The position numbers and the translations under genes are program-made. Positions 58,749 to 64,000 of a stretch of DNA of 64,000 nt are shown here, in pieces (within the stretch, counting starts at the first letter, position 1; every line of letters begins with the position of its first letter). The stretch spans positions 284,707,276-284,771,275 of the forward strand of contig NC_134710.1 in NCBI RefSeq assembly GCF_043290135.1, read 5' to 3'. Source of the DNA: Rhipicephalus microplus. Taxonomy: Eukaryota > Arthropoda > Arachnida > Ixodida > Ixodidae. The notes beneath the pieces are model-generated. The model did not search any database. It had not been told where the DNA came from and was given only the letters and a program-made list of their open reading frames with translations.

Positions 58749-59700
58749 ATGGAAGGGAGCGCTTCGACAGCACTTCAATGAACGCCGAGCGTCTGCAACC
58801 CTGTCGAAGGGGGCGAAGAAGATGAAATGGAAGCAGTGGAAGAAGCTGAATGGCAAGTGGTTCATTCTAAATTGGCCAAGAAGAGGCAAGCAGCGGAGAG
58901 CGGCTTGTCCCAGCCCAATGCTTCAGGACGCTTTCAAGACAGCAGCAAGGTTGGCGTCCAAAGCAGCCGCCGGGCGGCTGCCTTAAGGAAGAGAGTGATC
59001 ACAGCCTCGCGTATGCTAGAGGTACCTTCTACGCATCGGAAGATTATCGTCGGACCCGAAGATGGTCTGGATTTACGCAAAACCAGTTGCTACGGTATCT
59101 CCACCGCCATCTTCACGGTGACCGGTATCACCGCCATTCAAGCCTGCATCGATTTAGTCTGCCCCAAAGTCGTGAAAAACGTCGTTGTTGTGTGCACCGA
59201 AAATGAAGACAACGCTCGCAAAATCTTGGCTCTCAAGAACATTCGCGTCAACGGGAAAGAGCACGAAGTAGCGGTGTACGCTGCTACCGAAGGCAACTAT
59301 GTCAAGGGAGTGATCCGCAACGTCGAGCGCGACATCGGCGACGCCGAGCTCGCAAGGCTCATCGTACACCAGGGAAATCCCACGGTTCGTGGAGTGAAAC
59401 GCATCAAAGATACCGGCTTCGTCGTCGTACTTCTTCATGGAGGAGACGTGCCAATCTTCTTCAAAGTTGGCCAGACAATAGTCCGGCGCTAGCTACCTCT
59501 ACAAGAAGCTGATCGAGGTGTGCAGCAAATGCACCCGCGTTGGTAATCGTGCGGACGTCTGCCCACACTCCATTGATCAGTGTTTGCCATAACTGTGGGG
59601 CCAAGGACCCGAAGCAAGGACACTCGTGCCAAGTGAGGTGCAAACTCTGCGGCAAGGGCCACTCTACCGGAAGCAAAGCCTGTAAACAAAAGTACCAGAC
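58749..59700 (+). pseudogene. LINE ORF1 (Gag-like) with zinc knuckles
   Basis: A possible original start at 58749 (MEGSAST...) meets a stop within about ten codons. The long frame 58827-59492 then reads EEAEWQVVHSKLAKKRQAA and later KIIVGPEDGLDLRKTSCYGI. After 59490 a frameshift leads to CSKCTRVGNRADVC, and after another to CHNCGAKDPKQGHSC and CKLCGKGHSTGSKAC, three Cys/His knuckles as in I-element ORF1 proteins. Such proteins bind the element's RNA. At least one stop and two frameshifts disable it. Confidence 0.75.
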
Positions 59701-59789
59701 ACCTTTTGTTATTCAGCAGAGACGAAAGGAAAAAGAAGAAAGCAGTGTTAGCTCAATACCTTTTACCGTGTGCATCAAAACTACAAGTA

Positions 59790-60718
59790 ATTTTGTTACA
59801 AGAGATGCCCACGTCCGGCACCATGTTTAGTAGTTACGAGTCCTTTGAACGCGTAAAGAACGGTGACAGAGGCGTCGTTGGTCAAAAATGGCTTAACAGT
59901 CATTGGTCACGAAAACATAGATAAGTGCTCTAGTGCCGAATACGTCTGCACAGAACTTTTACCGGGAAAGCACATGCGCAGAGGTTTGCTTATCCTCAAC
60001 GTATACAGTTCGCCAAAACGACGCGACGAGCGCTTCTATGGCCTCATAGGTAAAGCAGTAAATATGGCTACCGACGCCGGCATACCCCTCAGTAGCCGGC
60101 GACTTTAACGCGCCTCACTCCACGTGGGGCTACGTTGGAGACTCACCCAAAGGTGCTTTGATATGCAAGGCTATACAGGACTTCAATCTCACGCTACTAA
60201 CGGACCCCGGCTTCTCCACTCGTTTAGGCAATTTGGTAACAAGACCCTCGACCCCAGATTTCTGTCTGGTCGCGTATGGTGGCAAGTCGTCATGGCGAAA
60301 CTTGGGAGAAGATCTGGGACCATCTCATCCTTGAAATGACGCTGCATGCTGAATGCAAAAGCACCAAAATACAGCGCATCGTCGATTGGGACCGCTTCCA
60401 TTCCACCCGAATTGAGAAAGCCCCTCTTAGTGACTATGCAGAGTGGATACAAACCCTCTTTTCTGATGTCTCTGCCTCCACTAATGAGATAGAAACAAAA
60501 GAGAATTTTCCAACCATGGACAGCCATTTAGAGCACCTTTTTGAAGCCAAAATGACTCTCAAAAAGCGCTGGCTAAAGAACAAACTGAACAGATCACTAA
60601 GGAAACGCATTGCCAAGATCAATGCTGAAATTGCGTCATACTCTAAAGTGTTAGAACAAAAACACTGGATCGAAACGTGTGACAAGGTCGACGGTCAGAT
60701 GAGGGTAGGCGGCAAGTG
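59790..60718 (+). pseudogene. LINE ORF2 endonuclease domain remnant
   Basis: Blocks of an AP-type endonuclease appear in changing frames: LLILNVYSSPKRRDERFY, then the metal-binding/catalytic GDFNAPHSTWGY (about 60100), LTLLTDPGFSTRLGN, a PDF block near 60255 and GSDHLI-like sequence near 60318-60335. The open frame 60276-60719 continues into the linker before RT (MTLKKRWLKNKLNRSLRKRI). Frameshifts at several points make it non-functional. Confidence 0.75.
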
Positions 60719-60827
60719 AAACTTGAGACGAAGGGGTGCACGCGATAGTGTGTCAGCGTCTTCATGCTTACGGCCGGACTTATAAACGATGGTGGCGTCA
60801 AATTCCTGCAGCCGCAAGTTCCACTGT
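60695..60827 (-). pseudogene. Gypsy RNase H domain, downstream part
   Basis: The minus frame gives [20 protein letters not shown] followed by [12 protein letters not shown], the end of a gypsy RNase H domain. Residues translated from positions above 60832 belong to the solo LTR. Confidence 0.8.
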
Positions 60828-60832
60828 GCTAG

Positions 60833-61979
60833 TGTTACAAGCTGCCACTCTAGCGTCGCCAGCGCGAAGTCGGCGACGGGAATGACAGCAGGTTGGTTCG
60901 TTCCGTACGCAAGCAGAGACAGTGAAGAGATCAAAGACGTGAGAAAACAAAACAACTTTACTCTAGTGATATTGCAGCACACGGGATCTAATACAACACT
61001 TTAATACAACTAACAAAATACATCGACACTTGATACAACTAAAGAAATATAAAACAGAAACAATAAATCAGCTTACGAGAGAGAACTATTACAAACTACA
61101 CGAACTAACAAGAATAGAACGACGGAGTAGAAAGTTCGAAGATATAAACAGGTGAAGGCATACGTGTGATGACCGGCAGCGTTGTGTCCCCGACGATCGG
61201 ATGCGAGAAGTCGAAGAGAGTTCTGGCACGACTGCGATGTCGGTGGTGTTGCAACGCTGGTGGCTCCGGGAGGCTAGTGCTTGCAGGTGACTTCGAGCAG
61301 GTTGAGCTAACTCGAGGCGAAGTCCCGATGTCTACGTTGCAGACGTTTATATCGCGTCACAACTAGACGAACGGCTAAGTTTAGGTGGCCAGCTGATACA
61401 GAGCCACACTAAAAACTTCTAGAAGAGATGCTTGTTGATCTGTTTCTACACCATGTTGGTCAGCGACTAGTCTGCCTAGCAGGGCAAAATCCTGCGCTTA
61501 AATCCCCCTCGTGTCTCCTCGCTCTCTTCCTTGGGGACAAGAGACCTCTACATGGGTCCAATCATGTGCGCTTAATTGATGAAAACTCCGCCCCAAAAAT
61601 ATTTTGACCCCACCCCTTTTTAGTTGGGAGAGGGCCCTCAACTAGCGAGAGTGACAACCTGTCGGGTTGTTGTCATACGGTTTGGCCACCAGAGCGTTTC
61701 TCACGCTTTTCCCCGTGGGAACGGTCAAACGTTTGGCTCTCAGCCGGTGCGTCTCGTAGTCTAATCCTTGTTCGGGGTATACCGCGGCCTTCTACGACCT
61801 TGCAGACGCCGCCACAGTTACAAAAGGATTAACCGTCGGCGGCGACGTTCTAAGAAGAGCACCCCATTCTGCCCTTCTCGGCTCCCTTTCATGCGCCCGC
61901 CGCTCTCACGGTCAGTGGGGGAGTACGGCGCCCGTTAATTGCCGTGACGCGGTGTCGCCAAAAATGGCCGTCCGTGACA
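60833..61979 (-). mobile_element. Solo LTR, 1147 bp, with GCTAG duplication
   Basis: Plus-strand ends are TGTTACAAGCTGCC and GGCCGTCCGTGACA. The 5-bp repeat GCTAG flanks it at 60828-60832 and 61980-61984. A GATATAAAC TATA-like element (minus strand, near 61350) followed by AT-rich sequence supports minus orientation. Removing the LTR and one repeat would leave the two halves of the surrounding gypsy RNase H in the same frame, which confirms the boundaries. Confidence 0.9.
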
Positions 61980-61984
61980 GCTAG

Positions 61985-62345
61985 TCGTACTGAAAGTTCG
62001 CGCATGTTAGCCAACAAACATGGGGCATGGTGGTCCGTCACTATCTTGAAGAGACGACCATAAAGGTATACAAGGGCGAAACTTAGTGATTGCCCACACT
62101 ACTGCGAGGCACTGTTTCTCCGCAGTGGAATAATTCGCCTCGGCAAGAGATAAGGAGTGGCTGGCATAAGATATGACTTTTTCGATGTCATCTTGATGCT
62201 GAACGAGCGCTGCACCGAGACAAATGTGACTAGCGTCAGTATGCACCTCCGTGTCAGCATCATCCTCAAAATGAGCGAGAACGGACGCTGATTCAATGCG
62301 CTGTCGTCGTTCAGCAAATGCTGCTGGTTGCTTGTTTTCCCGCAC
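61985..62345 (-). pseudogene. Gypsy RNase H domain, upstream part
   Basis: The frame has TEVHTDASHICLGAALVQHQ and ISYASHSLSLAEANYSTAEK followed by QCLAVVWAITKFRPC, the first Asp and Glu blocks of gypsy RNase H. A frameshift precedes the third block (CPMFVG in place of the usual D-H-x-A-L-x-W-L). The domain continues beyond the solo LTR at 60827. Confidence 0.8.
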
Positions 62346-62420
62346 AAATGGTGTGTCATTTCTTGTGAGGCGAGTCAGGGGTTCCGCTATACGTGAAAAG
62401 CCGTGAATGAACCTTTGATA

Positions 62421-63070
62421 TTAGACACAGAAATCAGGAAAGCACCAGACGGCCTTCTTATCAATAGGAACTGGTGATTCGGCAACGGCGGCAATCTTGT
62501 CTGCATCGGGCCGGACCCCTTTGGCGCTAGCTACATGTCCAAAAAATTTGAGTTCCTCATAACCGAAGTGGCACTTCTCTGGCTTTAGTGCGAGGTTTGT
62601 CGATCGAATAGCCTCCAGCATACTGCGCAAGCGGTGAGGATGCTGCTCAAACCTGGCAAAAAAAGACAATCACAACATCTACGTACACAAGACAAGTCTG
62701 CCACTTCAGCCCTGTGAGGACAGTGTCTATCATTCGCTGGAAGGTTGCCGGCGCCGAACAGAAGCCAAAAGGAAGCACTCAAAATTGGTAGAGGCCATCT
62801 GGAGTCACGAAGGCTGTTTTCTCGCGGTATCACTCATCTAGCTCAACTTGTCAATACCCATCTTTTCAGATCCAGAGAAAAAAATTATTGGGCGTGGCGA
62901 AGTCTATCCAACGATTCGTCGATACGTGGCAGCGGGTACACGTGCTTTTTGGTCAGCTTGTTAAGCTTCCGGTAATCGACGCGAAAGCTTAGTGTTTCGT
63001 CTTTCTTTTTGAGAAGGGCGACCGGAGACGACCACGGACTGTTGAATGGTTCGATGACATTGTCAAGCAT
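62421..63070 (-). pseudogene. Gypsy reverse transcriptase remnant
   Basis: Blocks VIEPFNSPWSSPVALLKKKD, SFRVDYRKLNKLTKKHVYPL and PRIDESLDRL are followed by frameshifts, then in other frames FVTPDGLYQFEVLPFGFCSA, PATFQRMIDTVL and a YVDV in place of the catalytic YxDD (about 62676-62687), then LALKPEKCHFGYEELKFFGH. The second catalytic Asp is replaced by Val, and frameshifts lie on both sides. It is dead. Confidence 0.8.
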
Positions 63071-63100
63071 CTCTCGGACTTCCGTATGTATCGCTTCTGG

Positions 63101-63179
63101 TTCTTTTATTGCTATAGAAATTACATGGATAGTCTGGGCTGGTTTTTGCCGTCGCCACCACCACCTCCGTCATTCACCG
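63101..63179 (-). repeat. Microsatellite-linked repeat, copy 2
   Basis: The reverse complement reads GGTGAATGACGGAGGTGGTG, then a GGCAAAAACCAGCCC block and ends AGCAATAAAAGAA, matching 1799-1877 block by block. It separates the gypsy RT from the (TATC)n tract. Confidence 0.6.
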
Positions 63180-63337
<158 letters not shown>

Positions 63338-63951
63338 ATCAAGATATAAAAAAAAAAGCTGCCCGCGCTCGGCACCTAGCGCTCGTCGCGATGCGCCGAT
63401 GCGCGCTTACCTCCCACGCGTACTTTGCCCCGCAGTGTAGGGCGGGGGGGGGGGGGGGTAGATGATTGTGCGCGCGCGCTTATCCTTTGGTGAGGAGAAT
63501 CGTGTGCTTTCGGCTTTTACTGGTACGATTGCGTTAGTTTCCGGGACCACAAAGTTCACTTCGTTGGCTGCTCAAGCCCCGTTTGCGAAAAGAGCGCGCT
63601 TTTCATACACAGCGGAGAATAACAGCTGGGGCGCTTGTTAGTTCGCACTCATCTGTAGCTGTGATTACGTTTCGTGTGTAGTTTTTGTTTACGTATATAG
63701 CGCGTTAAGTGTCAAGCAGTAAACGTTGTTAGTTCGCTCTCGTCTTGTGTATGTTTTTTGTGCGTCGTTCGTGTGTGAGCAGCGCACTGCACGTTTCGAT
63801 CTCCTTGCCTTTCTCAGCGTAATAATCCACGTTATTTCTATGACATTCATTGCTTCACCTTTGCGGTGACACTGTGATTATTGTCGACACGCGGTAAGGA
63901 TGCTGGTTGATCAGGCGTGCGTCGTCGTTTGTGGTTATCATGTGCTGAGTG
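63338..63951 (+). other. GC-richer stretch, possible upstream region
   Basis: Contains a poly-G run at 63444-63458 and GT-rich sequence. No gene was recognised. If the short frame at 63952 is a real first exon, this would be its promoter and 5' leader; no TATA element or other proof is seen. Confidence 0.3.
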
Positions 63952-64000
63952 ATGGATGTCTGGCGCACCCTTGAGGAACTTGCGAAGCCGGACTGGAATT
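63952..64000 (+). CDS. Possible start of an ORF running off the window
   Basis: ATG at 63952 opens a frame (MDVWRTLEELAKPDWN) that is still open at the window edge. Sixteen codons are too few to assign a family. The start context GTGATGG has G at +4. Confidence 0.25.
   Translation, partial: MDVWRTLEELAKPDWN

Larger units (their letters stand above)
58500..60718 (+). mobile_element. I-clade-like LINE 5' half (ORF1 and endonuclease)
   Basis: A plus-strand LINE running head-to-head with the minus-strand LINE ending at about 58500. It contains a leader, ORF1 (58749-59700, broken) and the ORF2 endonuclease domain (about 59790-60718). It stops abruptly where the minus-strand gypsy remnant begins, so RT and RNase H are absent. 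Confidence 0.75.
60695..63088 (-). mobile_element. Decayed Ty3/gypsy element, split by a solo LTR
   Basis: Minus-strand RT (63070-62421) and RNase H (62345-61985 and 60827-60695) in the order RT then RH. It is truncated at 63088 by a microsatellite repeat and at about 60718 by the LINE. No LTRs or integrase remain. The sequence is of a different gypsy lineage from the Gmr1-like pair (IEPFNSPWSSPVALLKKKD in place of their RT start). Confidence 0.8.

Overview
This is a eukaryotic nuclear window with no bacterial-style operons and no complete host gene that I can recognise. It is AT-rich intergenic or intronic DNA packed with transposable elements (TEs). Long simple-sequence tracts, tRNA-derived SINEs (one resembles the ixodid-tick family described as Ruka), I-clade and CR1-like LINE debris, Ty3/gypsy elements, a hAT element, a Tigger/pogo relic and a Helitron-type charged-repeat ORF together suggest a chelicerate, most likely a hard tick. 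The species is inference; I could not run alignments.

Layout. 1-13 kb: (TA)n tract, tRNA-SINE, two TA-flanked inverted-repeat elements sharing the same termini, an internally deleted Tigger/pogo element, a degenerate tandem repeat and a Ruka-like SINE in otherwise featureless DNA. 13.9-15.4 kb: a minus-strand CR1-like LINE. 20-24.7 kb: a Helitron-like N-terminal ORF with 18-residue repeats, and beside it a complete hAT element (14-bp terminal repeats, perfect 8-bp target duplication) whose transposase is broken by one in-frame TAG. 25.5-26.8 kb: a LINE tail.

26.8-39.15 kb is the core of the window: a nest of two related LTR retrotransposons. The outer one (minus strand) is old and decayed. 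The inner one (plus strand, 29628-35982) is intact, has LTRs differing at 4 of 822 positions, a 5-bp target duplication, and one open gag-pol frame of 1448 codons. Both carry the integrase upstream of reverse transcriptase/RNase H, the Ty1/copia-like order known among Ty3/gypsy elements from the Gmr1 group, instead of the usual RT-RH-IN order. A SINE with its own target duplication also sits in the outer element.

39-54 kb: sparse DNA with two THAP-domain fragments, a second charged-repeat fragment, a LINE inserted in a tRNA-SINE with an odd triplicated target site, further LINE tails, and a near-perfect 51-bp-arm hairpin at 51292-51476. 54-63 kb: a graveyard of two head-to-head LINEs, a 500-bp solo LTR with 4-bp target duplication, and a decayed gypsy element split by a second solo LTR (1147 bp, 5-bp duplication). 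63.1-64 kb: (TATC)n tract beside a repeat also found next to the (TA)n tract at 1.7 kb, then possible upstream sequence and the first codons of an unrecognised ORF at the window edge.

The genes here do not cooperate in a host pathway; the story is one of successive insertions whose order can be read from nesting and target-site duplications.
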